DNA of 64,000 nucleotides from JANSWY01 sp965228955 (GCA_965228955.1 OZ245848.1:6425410-6489409), one strand, 5' to 3'. Counted from the stretch's first letter, positions 1 to 8,598 are shown. Translations and numbers: made by a program. Notes: a model not told the origin generated them from the letters alone.

Positions 1-189
1 GATTTTGAATCCATTTTCTTTCAATAAGGATACATTCAGGATCAGTTTTAGGTCCTTATCACTATAATATCGGATATTAGTATCAGTACGACTAGGTGTG
101 ATTAGCTCATATCTTTGCTCCCATATCCTAATTGTATGTGCTTTTATCCCCGATAAATGTTCCAAATCCTTGATGGAAAATGTAGTCAT
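1..189 (-). CDS. MerR-family transcriptional regulator, 5' part only
   Basis: The ATG is at 189-187 on the minus strand and the gene runs off the left edge, leaving 63 codons. The visible part is a MerR winged-helix DNA-binding domain: an N-terminal FSIKDLEHLSGIKAHTIRIW helix-turn-helix, then the typical WEQRY and a wing with NIRYYSDKDL. In Bacteroidota, MerR proteins of this kind (the CarA/LitR group, often with a C-terminal B12-binding domain) sit beside carotenoid genes. The neighbouring CruF-like gene, 68 bp upstream on the same strand, fits that picture. The effector domain lies outside the window, so light or B12 sensing cannot be claimed. Confidence 0.85.
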   Translation of the reverse strand, partial: MTTFSIKDLEHLSGIKAHTIRIWEQRYELITPSRTDTNIRYYSDKDLKLILNVSLLKENGFKI

Positions 190-257
190 CTCTTATCCTC
201 TTATAATCCTCTGCGATATAGCTCTACTAGGGTGTAACCAGCCAGTTGTGAAAATGT

Positions 258-902
258 TTAAATAAAACTGAGGTAAATGTTGAGCGAAATAAAAAATGTC
301 GCTTGTCCCACCACAATATACGAAGAAATCAACTTAATCTTTTCAAGAGTTACTCTCAGCAATAATATTTGAATGATTAGAGCAACTCCGAACCACCCTA
401 TGTAATTACTCATTGGTATTATTCCATTAGCCCAATGCCAATAGTCAAAACTGACAGCAACAGGTTCAATCAGAAAATCCATTGCAACCATTAGCAAAGA
501 AGCCAGAACTGGTATGAGAATCATAGTTTTAGTAAACCTTCTTGCGATTGCAGCAAACGAAAAAGATAATATCAACCAATTAACTCCAATCATTAGCGGG
601 ACTCCACCAATCTTCGGTCCCAATGTATCTCCATACTGGTATTCTCCAAATATTAAATTATGATTGACACCAAGATATTCAGATGTGTAGCCAATTGTAT
701 ATATCAGTGCTATTGAGATTAGTGTTGAAATATTGATAGGGCGAAGTAAATAGATGATCAACCCTGCGCTGATGAGAAGGTTAAATGGTGTCATCATTAT
801 GAAATACGGCTTAGTAAATGGAATCATGTAACCTATCATTCCAACAAAATGTAGCACTAATACGATAATTCCTGCACGCTTTTCATTTAAAGCTATTTTC
901 AT
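258..902 (-). CDS. Carotenoid biosynthesis protein (CruF/DUF422-like membrane protein)
   Basis: A 214-residue, strongly hydrophobic protein with about six to seven predicted membrane spans. It resembles the carotenoid biosynthesis family PF04240, which includes the 1,2-hydratase CruF and bisanhydrobacterioruberin hydratase. Family-like signatures are the NHNLIFGEYQYGDTLGPKIG stretch near residues 80-99 and the MDFLIEPVAVSFDYWHW stretch near 141-157, both carrying conserved acidic and aromatic residues. The likely role is hydration of the end group of an acyclic or monocyclic carotenoid in the cytoplasmic membrane. It is co-directional with the MerR regulator at the window edge, so it is probably the margin of a crt cluster. 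The exact substrate is unknown. Confidence 0.78.
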   Translation of the reverse strand: MKIALNEKRAGIIVLVLHFVGMIGYMIPFTKPYFIMMTPFNLLISAGLIIYLLRPINISTLISIALIYTIGYTSEYLGVNHNLIFGEYQYGDTLGPKIGGVPLMIGVNWLILSFSFAAIARRFTKTMILIPVLASLLMVAMDFLIEPVAVSFDYWHWANGIIPMSNYIGWFGVALIIQILLLRVTLEKIKLISSYIVVGQATFFISLNIYLSFI

Positions 903-936
903 CTTTCTTTGCTCCCAATTAAAAAACTAATAACTC

Positions 937-1245
937 ATGATACTTTATAATGTTACCGTAAATATAGATTTTGATGTGGAAGATGAATGGAAAACATGGA
1001 TGAGAGATATTCATATTCCTGAGGTGATGGCAACTGGATTCTTTACGGGTAACAAATTCTATAAGCTTTTAGGGGAAGTGCCTGAAGCAAATGGAGCCAC
1101 CTATTCTATTCAATATTTTTCTCCAAGTATCAATAAGATCAATGATTATCTGGAAAACCATGCTCCTGCATTAATGCAAAAACATATTCAGAAGTATCAG
1201 AATAAGCATGTTTCGTTCAGAACAATTCTGGAGGAAGTGGAATAA
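937..1245 (+). CDS. DUF4286 family protein
   Basis: A 102-residue soluble protein beginning MILYNVTVNIDFDVEDEWKT. It matches my recollection of the Bacteroidota DUF4286 family: short, with an N-terminal beta strand, a conserved W-x-x-W-M/L core, HIPEVMATGFF, and a late H-x-P-x-L motif (ENHAPALMQKH). The fold is probably a ferredoxin-like dimeric barrel. Function is unknown. It is transcribed divergently from the carotenoid gene across a 34-bp gap and converges on the GNAT gene with no spacer (the two stop codons abut). Confidence 0.75.
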   Translation: MILYNVTVNIDFDVEDEWKTWMRDIHIPEVMATGFFTGNKFYKLLGEVPEANGATYSIQYFSPSINKINDYLENHAPALMQKHIQKYQNKHVSFRTILEEVE

Positions 1246-1686
1246 TTAGAACTCCAAGCTACAGTTGATCCATTCTTCGTCAAAACCGGCACCATACTTT
1301 TTATAGAAGTTAATGGCAGGTTCATTCCAATCAAGGACCTGCCACATCATGCCTGTACATTTATTCGCTTTACCTTCTTCTATAGTTCTGTCAAATAACT
1401 GCTTCCCAAGTCCAGAACCCCTTTTACTTTCTGTGACTACAATGTCTTCCAAATACATTCTTTTTCCTTTCCAGGTACTATATCTATAGTAGTAAATCGA
1501 AATCCCAACAATTGCATCATTCTCCTCGGCAACAAACATTCCAAAAATTGGGTTTTCTCCAAATCCATCAATTTCCATTGCTTCTATGGTATTGCTGACC
1601 TGGTCCAACCCGTTTTCGTAAATCGCTAACTCCTTAATTAGCTCAAATACTTGTGGAATATCTTCTTTGGTGCCTCTTCGAATCAT
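1246..1686 (-). CDS. GNAT N-acetyltransferase, SSAT-like
   Basis: A 146-residue single-domain GNAT protein. The acetyl-CoA pyrophosphate loop is seen as KRGSGLGKQLF, preceded by the YLEDIVVTES strand. The C-terminal VLDWNEPAINFYKKYGA motif, with its catalytic-type tyrosine, closely resembles spermidine/spermine or thialysine acetyltransferases. I place the start at the ATG 1686-1684, two bases from the serS stop at 1690-1688, so translation is probably coupled to serS. An upstream in-frame ATG at 1707 would overlap serS and add seven residues (MTKSHFD) not expected before the usual IRRGTKEDI start. The substrate (polyamine or amino acid) is not determined. Confidence 0.85.
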   Translation of the reverse strand: MIRRGTKEDIPQVFELIKELAIYENGLDQVSNTIEAMEIDGFGENPIFGMFVAEENDAIVGISIYYYRYSTWKGKRMYLEDIVVTESKRGSGLGKQLFDRTIEEGKANKCTGMMWQVLDWNEPAINFYKKYGAGFDEEWINCSLEF

Positions 1687-1687
1687 A

Positions 1688-2965
1688 TCAAAGTGTGATT
1701 TTGTCAAATCCTGTATATGGTCTCAATACTTCAGGGATGATGATACCATCAGGTGTTTGGTTGTTTTCCAGGATTGCAGCCAAGATTCTAGGTAAAGCGA
1801 GAGCACTTCCATTCAATGTATGGAGTAGTTGCTTCTTTTTATCACTTCCTTTATATCTCAACTTTAATCTGTTTGCCTGATATGTTTCGAAGTTACTAAC
1901 AGAACTCACTTCCAACCATCTTTTTTGTGCCGCTGAATAAACTTCAAAATCGTAAGTAAGAGCAGAAGTGAATCCAAGGTCTCCTCCACATAATCTCAGA
2001 ATTCTGTATGGCAGTCCAAGTTTTTTAATCAACTCCTCTACGTGCTTCACCATTTCATCTAATGCTTCATAACTTTTCTCAGGATGTTGAACCTGAACAA
2101 TTTCAACTTTGTCAAATTGGTGTAGCCTATTTAAACCTCTTACATGAGCACCCCAGCTACCAGCTTCTCTTCTGAAACACGGTGTGTGCCCCACATTTTT
2201 CAATGGTAACTGATTTTCATCCACAATTACATCTCTGTACATATTGGTAATGGGTACCTCAGCAGTTGGGATCAAAAACAGATTGTCAGCCGTTGCATGA
2301 TACATCTGGCCTTCTTTATCAGGTAGCTGACCGGTACCATAACCAGAGTCTTCATTCACTAATAGTGGAGCCTGAACTTCAATGTACCCAGCGTCAGCTG
2401 CTTCATCAAGGAAAAAGTTGATCATAGATCTGATTAATCTGGCTCCCTGTTTTTTATAAAACGGAAACCCTGCACCAGAAACTTTATTTCCAAGATCAAA
2501 ATCTATTATGTCGTACTCTTTAATCAGATCCCAGTGTGGTTTTGCGCCCTCAGCTATTTCTGGTAATTCAGGAACTTGAAATACAACTTCATTGTCGTCT
2601 TCAGACTGCCCAGCTGGAACACTTTCATGCGGTACATTCGGTACATTATATAAAAGAGTTTTTAAATCTTCCTCAATGCCAGACATTTTGGTGCCTAGCT
2701 CCTTAGATTTATCTCTTAGTTCGGCAGCTTTTGCTTTTGCTTGTTCTGCTTCCTCTTTTTTACCTTGTTTCATCAACATGCCAATTTCCTTTGCAGCATT
2801 GTTGGATTCAGCCAATGTTGAGTCTAAAGATTGTTGCGTTGCTTTTCTTTCGTCATCAAGCGACAATATTTGATTTAAAGTCAGTTCGATATCTTCCAGA
2901 CCTCTTTTTTTTAGGCGCTCGGTGAACAAGTCTTTATTGGCTCGTATTTCTGCAGGTTGTAACAT
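1688..2965 (-). CDS. serS: Seryl-tRNA synthetase
   Basis: A class II synthetase of 425 residues that charges tRNA-Ser. The N-terminal long coiled-coil arm covers about residues 1-110, with many E/K/A residues. The catalytic domain has IPTAEVPITNMYRD, motif 2 (TPCFRREAGSWGAHVRGLNR) and motif 3 (NGSALALPRILAAILENNQT). I chose the ATG at 2965, giving MLQPAEIRANKD, the usual start of Bacteroidota SerRS. An in-frame upstream ATG at 2992 lies inside a good -7 promoter element (2990-2997), so it cannot be transcribed from that promoter. The GNAT gene follows directly. Confidence 0.97.
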   Translation of the reverse strand: MLQPAEIRANKDLFTERLKKRGLEDIELTLNQILSLDDERKATQQSLDSTLAESNNAAKEIGMLMKQGKKEEAEQAKAKAAELRDKSKELGTKMSGIEEDLKTLLYNVPNVPHESVPAGQSEDDNEVVFQVPELPEIAEGAKPHWDLIKEYDIIDFDLGNKVSGAGFPFYKKQGARLIRSMINFFLDEAADAGYIEVQAPLLVNEDSGYGTGQLPDKEGQMYHATADNLFLIPTAEVPITNMYRDVIVDENQLPLKNVGHTPCFRREAGSWGAHVRGLNRLHQFDKVEIVQVQHPEKSYEALDEMVKHVEELIKKLGLPYRILRLCGGDLGFTSALTYDFEVYSAAQKRWLEVSSVSNFETYQANRLKLRYKGSDKKKQLLHTLNGSALALPRILAAILENNQTPDGIIIPEVLRPYTGFDKITL

Positions 2966-2989
2966 GTTATTGCTATTAAAAAAACAGGG

Positions 2990-2997
2990 CAAAAGTA
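2990..2997 (-). promoter_or_regulatory. Bacteroidota -7 promoter element for serS
   Basis: On the minus strand the bases read TACTTTTG, an exact TAnnTTTG match, followed by CCCTG. It lies 25 bp upstream of the serS ATG, giving a leader of roughly 20 nt. No clear TTG -33 box was seen. Confidence 0.6.
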
Positions 2998-3236
2998 AGA
3001 TTTATGAACCTTAGAAAAAGGAATGAATAGAAGAAATAATCTGGATTGGAATAATTTTTGCCAATATTTTGTGAAATATTATGTATTACTGTTAATATTG
3101 TGAAGTCATTTCAATGAAGAACTATATCAAGAGGTTCTTTTCAAGCAAGATCATTTTTCGACAAACACTTATTTAACATACTATAATTTTCTATTTACAT
3201 CTCATTTTAGAGTTCTTGATATCACATTAAATTTTT

Positions 3237-4832
3237 ATGTACAATATTGATGATTTGAATATTAAACTTCTGTCAGAATTGAGGGAGATTGCAGAAGGGT
3301 TGGGCATGAAGAATTTCAAAAAATTGCCTAAGAAAGACTTGGTTTACGAGATCCTGGATCACCAAGCAACATTACCCGATAGCGAAATCAACAAAGTGAA
3401 AAACGCCCTTAAAGGTGAGGCTGCTGAAGAAGTTACTACTGCTCCCGCAGTAGATGAAAAGAAAGAAAAGCCCAAGAAAAGAAAAAGAGTGAATGTTGCA
3501 GAGGATGCTCCGGCACCAAAAGCTCAAGAGCAAAAGCAACAACAACCTAAGTCTGATCAAAACGGCTCAAAGCCTGAGAGAAAACAGGAGGACAAGAAGG
3601 ACAACCGAAAAGACGGTGATGCTCCTAAAGAAAACGCAAAGAGCGACACAAGAAAAGACGACCCAAGAAAAGAGCAGAAAGCTAAAAGAGCTGCCTATAA
3701 TGCCAATGTAAAGGAATTTGATGGTATTATAGAAAATGAAGGTGTTCTTGAAATCATGCAGGATGGTTACGGATTCTTAAGATCAAGTGACTACAATTAC
3801 CTTGCAAGTCCTGATGATATTTATGTATCTCCGTCTCAAATTAAATTATTTGGTCTTAAAACTGGTGATACCGTTAAGGGACAAATAAGACCTCCGAAAG
3901 ATGGTGAGAAGTACTTTGCTCTTTTAAGAGTAGAATCTGTAAACGGGAAAACGACTGAAGAAATTAGAGATAGAGTATCATTTGAGTACCTAACTCCACT
4001 TTTCCCTGACGAGAAATTAAATCTAAGTACTGACGCTTCAAACTACAGCACGAGAATAGTTGATTTGTTCGCACCAATTGGTAAAGGGCAAAGAGGTATG
4101 ATCGTGGCACAACCTAAGACTGGTAAAACAGTTCTTTTGAAAAATGTTGCAAATGCGATCGCAAAAAATCACCCTGAGTGTTTCTTGATGATCTTATTGA
4201 TCGATGAAAGGCCGGAAGAAGTTACTGACATGGCTAGAAGCGTAAATGCTGAAGTTATTGCTTCAACATTTGATGAGCAAGCTGATAGACACGTTAAGGT
4301 TGCCAACATGGTGCTTGAAAAAGCTAAGAGAATGGTAGAGTGTGGTCACGATGTAGTGATTCTCCTAGACTCAATCACAAGATTAGCAAGAGCTCACAAT
4401 ACGGTAGTTCCTTCTTCTGGGAAAATCCTTTCAGGTGGTGTTGATGCAAATGCACTTCATAAGCCAAAAAGATTCTTTGGAGCTGCAAGAAACGTTGAGA
4501 ATGGAGGTTCTCTTTCAATTATTGCAACTGCATTGATTGAAACTGGTTCCAAAATGGACGAAGTTATCTTTGAAGAATTCAAAGGAACAGGTAACATGGA
4601 ACTTCAACTTGATCGTAAGTTGTCTAATAAGCGAGTTTACCCTGCTATTGATGTTCCTGCTTCTGGAACAAGAAGGGAAGATCTACTTATGGACAAAGAC
4701 GAGCTGTCAAGAGTTTGGATTTTGAGGAAGTTCATGTCAGATATGAACTCTACAGAAGCAATGGAATTCTTGTTGAGCAGAATGAAAGGAACAAGAAACA
4801 ACGAAGAGTTTCTTATTTCAATGAATGGATAA
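3237..4832 (+). CDS. rho: Transcription termination factor Rho
   Basis: An RNA-dependent hexameric helicase of 531 residues. N-terminal Rho_N helices occupy about residues 5-45 (LLSELREIAEGLGMKNFKKL). A long, highly charged K/E/D/N/Q linker covers about 55-155. The RNA-binding cold-shock domain spans about 160-235 (EIMQDGYGFLRSSDYNYLAS). The ATPase domain follows, with Walker A AQPKTGKTVLL (about 290-300) and Walker B DVVILLDSITRLARAHN. E. coli Rho is about 419 residues, so the roughly 100-residue excess is the linker, as is usual in Bacteroidota. It is monocistronic, with a strong terminator directly after it. Confidence 0.98.
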   Translation: MYNIDDLNIKLLSELREIAEGLGMKNFKKLPKKDLVYEILDHQATLPDSEINKVKNALKGEAAEEVTTAPAVDEKKEKPKKRKRVNVAEDAPAPKAQEQKQQQPKSDQNGSKPERKQEDKKDNRKDGDAPKENAKSDTRKDDPRKEQKAKRAAYNANVKEFDGIIENEGVLEIMQDGYGFLRSSDYNYLASPDDIYVSPSQIKLFGLKTGDTVKGQIRPPKDGEKYFALLRVESVNGKTTEEIRDRVSFEYLTPLFPDEKLNLSTDASNYSTRIVDLFAPIGKGQRGMIVAQPKTGKTVLLKNVANAIAKNHPECFLMILLIDERPEEVTDMARSVNAEVIASTFDEQADRHVKVANMVLEKAKRMVECGHDVVILLDSITRLARAHNTVVPSSGKILSGGVDANALHKPKRFFGAARNVENGGSLSIIATALIETGSKMDEVIFEEFKGTGNMELQLDRKLSNKRVYPAIDVPASGTRREDLLMDKDELSRVWILRKFMSDMNSTEAMEFLLSRMKGTRNNEEFLISMNG

Positions 4833-4854
4833 TCTATATTCTAGATATAAAAGG

Positions 4855-4882
4855 AAAGGCCTGCATTGCAGGCCTTTTTTAT
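4855..4882 (+). terminator. Intrinsic terminator after rho
   Basis: A nine-pair stem (AAAGGCCTG at 4855-4863 and CAGGCCTTT at 4869-4877) with a five-base loop, followed by a T run. It lies between convergent rho and the gene at 4897-6111. The minus strand also has a T-rich tail, so it may work in both directions. Confidence 0.9.
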
Positions 4883-4896
4883 TGGTATGAATTGAG

Positions 4897-6111
4897 TTAT
4901 TTGCCATCTGCATAATCCTGCAGATAGCTGTATTTTTCAGTTAGTTTGCCATTCTCAGTAATTGTGGCGTTTTTAATGATGTCTTGATCATCATCTCCAA
5001 GAAGACTTGGTAATACATTGTCAATCAGCATTCTTCCGAAATCTCTGGAAGCATCTCTTGGTAGCTCACACGGTAAATTATCAACGGCCATTACAGTAAT
5101 ATTGCCTTCTTCCGAAAGAGCAGGCTCTTCAGTTCCTTCCGTTGGATTGTAATCATAAATTGGATCATCAATCACAGTTGGTCTAATTGTAGAAGGAATA
5201 GATCCATCAATATCACAAGTCACATCAGCAATGATTTTAATTCTGAAATCATTTTGCACCGCATCGTTTCTGTCAAATAATTTTGGAGCTTTTGGGTCCC
5301 AGTAAGCACATGCGATGAGTAAGTCCGTAACCTTAGCATATTTTAGGAAATCGCCTTCATAGTCATAAGGATGGTCATAGAAGTGGTGTCTGTTGAATTC
5401 ACCACCGTCCATCTTTTTGTTGTAATCTCTTGTGCTTAATTGAGTGAAAACAGGCTCATCAAATCTTTCGTTCAGAAAATCTGATGGAGTAACTCTTCTG
5501 ATGCCCATTCCGAACATTACTTCCATAGCTCCTTTAGTCACTCTTCCTCCTCCTGTGATAGCAATTTTGATAGGAGGTAATTTGAATTTTGTGAATTCCG
5601 TTTTCAGGTCTTCCAAGTCGAAGCAATCTTTGGCTCTTCTTATATTGAAAAGATTGTATCGCTTTCCATATGTCCAAATGCCGTTATAAGCTCCAACAAT
5701 TCCTGCATATCTACCAAAAGCAATAACCCTTTGATTATTCTCATCAACTAATGTTTCATAATCGATTAGCTTGATATTCTTAGCCAGAATTTCCTGCAGA
5801 AGTTTTTGATTATAGTCCTGCATTTTAATGGTGTGTGAGAAAAAGAAGAATGTTTTATCATTCATTAACTCAGGAATTGGCACTTCTTTTACTCCTAATA
5901 TCACATCACATTCAGAAATGTCATCCACTACCTCGATTCCTTCATTAGTATAGTCCTCATTATCGTAGCATCTGATATCACTTTTTTGGCAATAGATTTT
6001 AACACCTTCGAATTTGTCTTGAATTTCCTTTGCTTGTTCCGGTGTTATTGGAACTCTTCTATCGATAGGTACCTTGCCTTCTTTTATAATACCAAACTTT
6101 ATGCTAGTCAT
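4897..6111 (-). CDS. Lysine-forming saccharopine dehydrogenase / alanine dehydrogenase-like NAD(P) oxidoreductase
   Basis: A 404-residue protein with an AlaDh/PNT N-terminal domain and a Rossmann domain. The N-terminal half resembles the lysine-ketoglutarate reductase half of eukaryotic AASS and LYS1: IIKEGKVPIDRRVPITPEQ, then ECDVILGVKEVPIPEL, FFFFSHTIKMQDYN and IDYETLVDENNQRVIAFGRY. The nucleotide-binding loop is IAITGGGRVTKGAMEVM (about residues 181-197). The GGGRV form departs from the canonical GxGxxG. The likely reaction is NAD(P)-dependent interconversion of lysine and saccharopine or a related amino-acid dehydrogenation. No saccharopine partner enzyme is adjacent. Alanine dehydrogenase is a less likely label. 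A -7 element lies at 6149-6156. Confidence 0.75.
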   Translation of the reverse strand: MTSIKFGIIKEGKVPIDRRVPITPEQAKEIQDKFEGVKIYCQKSDIRCYDNEDYTNEGIEVVDDISECDVILGVKEVPIPELMNDKTFFFFSHTIKMQDYNQKLLQEILAKNIKLIDYETLVDENNQRVIAFGRYAGIVGAYNGIWTYGKRYNLFNIRRAKDCFDLEDLKTEFTKFKLPPIKIAITGGGRVTKGAMEVMFGMGIRRVTPSDFLNERFDEPVFTQLSTRDYNKKMDGGEFNRHHFYDHPYDYEGDFLKYAKVTDLLIACAYWDPKAPKLFDRNDAVQNDFRIKIIADVTCDIDGSIPSTIRPTVIDDPIYDYNPTEGTEEPALSEEGNITVMAVDNLPCELPRDASRDFGRMLIDNVLPSLLGDDDQDIIKNATITENGKLTEKYSYLQDYADGK

Positions 6112-6148
6112 TGTATGTTACTTAGTAGTGTATATTGTTTATTTGGGC

Positions 6149-6156
6149 CAAAATTA
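6149..6156 (-). promoter_or_regulatory. -7 promoter element for the saccharopine dehydrogenase-like gene
   Basis: The minus strand reads TAATTTTG (TAnnTTTG), 38 bp upstream of the ATG at 6111, followed by GCCC. No convincing TTG -33 element was found. Confidence 0.45.
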
Positions 6157-6170
6157 CAATTTCTAAGTTA

Positions 6171-6770
6171 ATGACGACAGATCATTTGATCATTTTTGCA
6201 TCCTGGGTAGTGTACTACACTCTTCACAGTGCTCTTGCAACAGATAAGATTAAGAATTGGTGGAGAAATGCTGGTTTTAAACTTGACTACTGGCGTTTGA
6301 TCTATTCTTTGATTTCAACTATTGGTTTATTGATACTTGGAGGCTTGTTGGTTATCACTCCTTCAGATTCAATTATGGAATCTAACAATGTTACAAGGTT
6401 TTTAGGAATGATGTTCGCTACTTATGGAATAATTGTTGTAAGGATATCTTTTAGAAATTACAGTCTTAGAGATTTCTTATTTAAAGAAGATAGGTTTGAC
6501 GAAGATCAGGATCTTGAGGTTTCTGGTATTCACAGTAAGGTAAGGCATCCGTTATACTCTGGAACCATACTTATAATTGTGGGGATGTTATTTTTTGTAC
6601 CTAAGTTAAGTTCTCTAATTACTGTGGTGGTAACCTTACTATATCTTGCAATTGGGATTAACTTGGAAGAGAAAAAGCTTATAAAAAAATATGGGAACAA
6701 GTATCAGGACTATAAAAAGAATGTCCCAGCACTTATTCCCATGTTTTGGAAAACTAGTGAGAAGAGTTAA
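6171..6770 (+). CDS. Isoprenylcysteine methyltransferase-like / NnrU-like integral membrane protein
   Basis: A roughly 200-residue membrane protein with about five hydrophobic spans, starting at residues 4-20. The C-terminal half carries the ICMT/PEMT signature: SKVRHPLYSGTILIIVGM, then EEKKLIKKYGNKYQDYKKNV and a terminal PALIP. This is the SAM-binding part of small membrane methyltransferases. The ATG at 6171 (MTTDHLIIFASW) is preferred over an upstream TTG at 6135, which would add non-conserved residues and reach into the divergent promoter. The substrate is unknown; lipid, prenylcysteine or thiol methylation are all possible in this superfamily. Confidence 0.75.
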   Translation: MTTDHLIIFASWVVYYTLHSALATDKIKNWWRNAGFKLDYWRLIYSLISTIGLLILGGLLVITPSDSIMESNNVTRFLGMMFATYGIIVVRISFRNYSLRDFLFKEDRFDEDQDLEVSGIHSKVRHPLYSGTILIIVGMLFFVPKLSSLITVVVTLLYLAIGINLEEKKLIKKYGNKYQDYKKNVPALIPMFWKTSEKS

Positions 6771-6964
6771 TCTTCGCTGTTTTCTCCAGTTTCTATATCG
6801 TCTCTATCTCTGAGCTTTTTGTCATCAACATTTTTGTTGAGAAACTCATTGATTTTATCGATGTTGTAATTGGTTTGTAATTGACCGAATGTATCTATTT
6901 TCAGGTCAAACCCTTCCAATTCTTCGTTTACTTTTGGTTTTTTATCTTCTTTCTTTTTGCTCAT
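6767..6964 (-). CDS. Small conserved-type charged protein downstream of gltX
   Basis: 65 residues, rich in K, E and D (about half charged), with no membrane segment and no cysteine. Its start overlaps the gltX stop in an ATGA arrangement (6961-6964), so translation is almost certainly coupled to gltX. That arrangement, plus a coherent amphipathic middle (IDTFGQLQTNYNIDKINEFL), makes a real gene likely. Its stop overlaps the 3' end of the convergent methyltransferase-like gene by 4 bp. I do not recognise a family and no function can be inferred beyond co-expression with glutamyl-tRNA synthetase. Confidence 0.7.
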   Translation of the reverse strand: MSKKKEDKKPKVNEELEGFDLKIDTFGQLQTNYNIDKINEFLNKNVDDKKLRDRDDIETGENSED

Positions 6965-8508
6965 GATTTTACTCTTTCGGCAAGCGTATCAATCGCAATC
7001 TCAATTCTTTTTGAAACTTCTTTTGGCCCCAGTACCTCTATTATCATCATCAAATCAGGTCCTCCGCCAGCTCCGGTAATCGAAAGTCGCAACGCTTGCA
7101 TCACTCTTCCTATATTTATACCGAATTTCTCTAAACTTTGTTCCAAAGTAGATTTTGCTTCTTCAGAATTAATAGAATCTATCGAACCCAAATTGGCTGC
7201 ATAGTCAGTCAGAACAGTGACAGCCTCTTGTGTCCATTTTTTCTTCACCACTTTATCATCATAGCTTTCAGGAAGTTCGAAGAATATTTTAGCATCATCC
7301 CATAATTCGTGGATAAATGTTACTCTTTCCTTTAGAAGTCCAGCAATTTTGATGGCAGTGGATTCAGAACATTCAAAACCAGCTTCCTTTGATCCTTTTA
7401 TGATGTAACCGGCCAAATCATTTTCAGAAGTAGATTTAATGTACTGTTGGTTGTACCATTTAGCTTTCTCGATATCAAATTTAGCTCCAGCCTTGTTGAT
7501 TCTTTCAAGACTAAAGTTCTCAACTAATTCCTGTACGGAGAATATTTCTTGCTCAGTACCTGGATTCCATCCTAAAAACGCAATAAAATTGATAAATCCC
7601 TCTGGTAGATATCCGGCTTCTCTGTAGCCCGAAAAATGCTCCATGGAACCATCTTTTCCAGGGAAATCCCCATTGATTGGGAATACTGGAAAGCCTAATT
7701 TATCTCCATCTCTTTTGCTAAGCTTTCCATTTCCATCTGGTTTTAATAGTAATGGCAAGTGAGCGAATTGTGGCATTGTTTCTTCCCATCCCAAAAATTT
7801 ATAAAGCAATACATGCAATGGAGCTGAAGGCAACCACTCTTCTCCCCGAATTACATGGGTAATTTCCATCAAGTGATCATCGACTACATTAGCAAGATGG
7901 TAAGTTGGCATGCCATCGGACTTCATAAGAACTTTATCGTCAATCGTAGAGGAGTGAACCTTGACCCAGCCTCGGATTAAGTCGTTAATTCTAATGTCTT
8001 CTTTCGCTGGCACTTTGATTCTAACAACATAAGGTACCCCAGAGTCTATCTTGCTTTTCACCTCTTCAGCAGATAGAGTGAGTGAATTACTCATCTGCAT
8101 TCTGGTGATACTGTTGTATTGTGGGTTGTGAACTTTGGCTTCTTTAAGCCTTTCTCTCATTGCATCCAATTCTTCAGGGGTATCGAATGCATAATATGCC
8201 AGATCATTTTCAAGTAATTGATCCACATATTGTTTGTAAAGATCTTTTCTTTCGGATTGGCGATATGGTCCAAACTCTCCAGGATGATAAGGACTCTCAT
8301 CAGGGTTTATGCCGCACCATTCAAGTGATTCTTTAATGTATTCTTCAGCTCCCTTTACATATCTGCTTTGATCGGTATCCTCTACTCTTAGAATAAACTT
8401 CCCGCCATTCTTTTTTGCAAATAGATAATTGTAAAGGGCTGTTCTTACTCCTCCAATGTGTAAAGCGCCTGTTGGGCTTGGCGCAAACCTTACTCTAACC
8501 TGATTCAT
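6961..8508 (-). CDS. gltX: Glutamyl-tRNA synthetase
   Basis: A class I synthetase of 515 residues. The HIGH-type motif is PSPTGALHIGGVRTALYNYL near the N terminus. The KMSKS-type motif appears as GKLSKRDGDKL at about residue 263-273. The tRNA-recognition middle contains EDTDQSRYVKGAEEYI and VIRGEEWLPSAPLHVLL. The C-terminal anticodon-binding helical domain ends normally. It has its own promoter element and carries the small charged protein as a coupled downstream partner. Confidence 0.97.
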   Translation of the reverse strand: MNQVRVRFAPSPTGALHIGGVRTALYNYLFAKKNGGKFILRVEDTDQSRYVKGAEEYIKESLEWCGINPDESPYHPGEFGPYRQSERKDLYKQYVDQLLENDLAYYAFDTPEELDAMRERLKEAKVHNPQYNSITRMQMSNSLTLSAEEVKSKIDSGVPYVVRIKVPAKEDIRINDLIRGWVKVHSSTIDDKVLMKSDGMPTYHLANVVDDHLMEITHVIRGEEWLPSAPLHVLLYKFLGWEETMPQFAHLPLLLKPDGNGKLSKRDGDKLGFPVFPINGDFPGKDGSMEHFSGYREAGYLPEGFINFIAFLGWNPGTEQEIFSVQELVENFSLERINKAGAKFDIEKAKWYNQQYIKSTSENDLAGYIIKGSKEAGFECSESTAIKIAGLLKERVTFIHELWDDAKIFFELPESYDDKVVKKKWTQEAVTVLTDYAANLGSIDSINSEEAKSTLEQSLEKFGINIGRVMQALRLSITGAGGGPDLMMIIEVLGPKEVSKRIEIAIDTLAERVKS

Positions 8509-8539
8509 TCTTGATCTTGGTGCTTAATTTTACAGAGCG

Positions 8540-8547
8540 CAAATGTA
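8540..8547 (-). promoter_or_regulatory. Extended -7 promoter element for gltX
   Basis: The minus strand reads TACATTTG, followed by CGCTCTG. It lies 31 bp upstream of the gltX start. The TTTGCGCTC extension is shared with other promoters in this window. Confidence 0.6.
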
Positions 8548-8598
8548 CAAAAATTCCAAGCCTCTGTTAAATAAAAGCCACTAAATCAAAATGAAGTG

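Noticed and set aside
3063..3080. AATATTT-TGTG-AAATATT inverted repeat upstream of rho
   Set aside because: Seven-base AT-only arms are expected by chance in such AT-rich intergenic DNA, and it is over 150 bp from the rho start.
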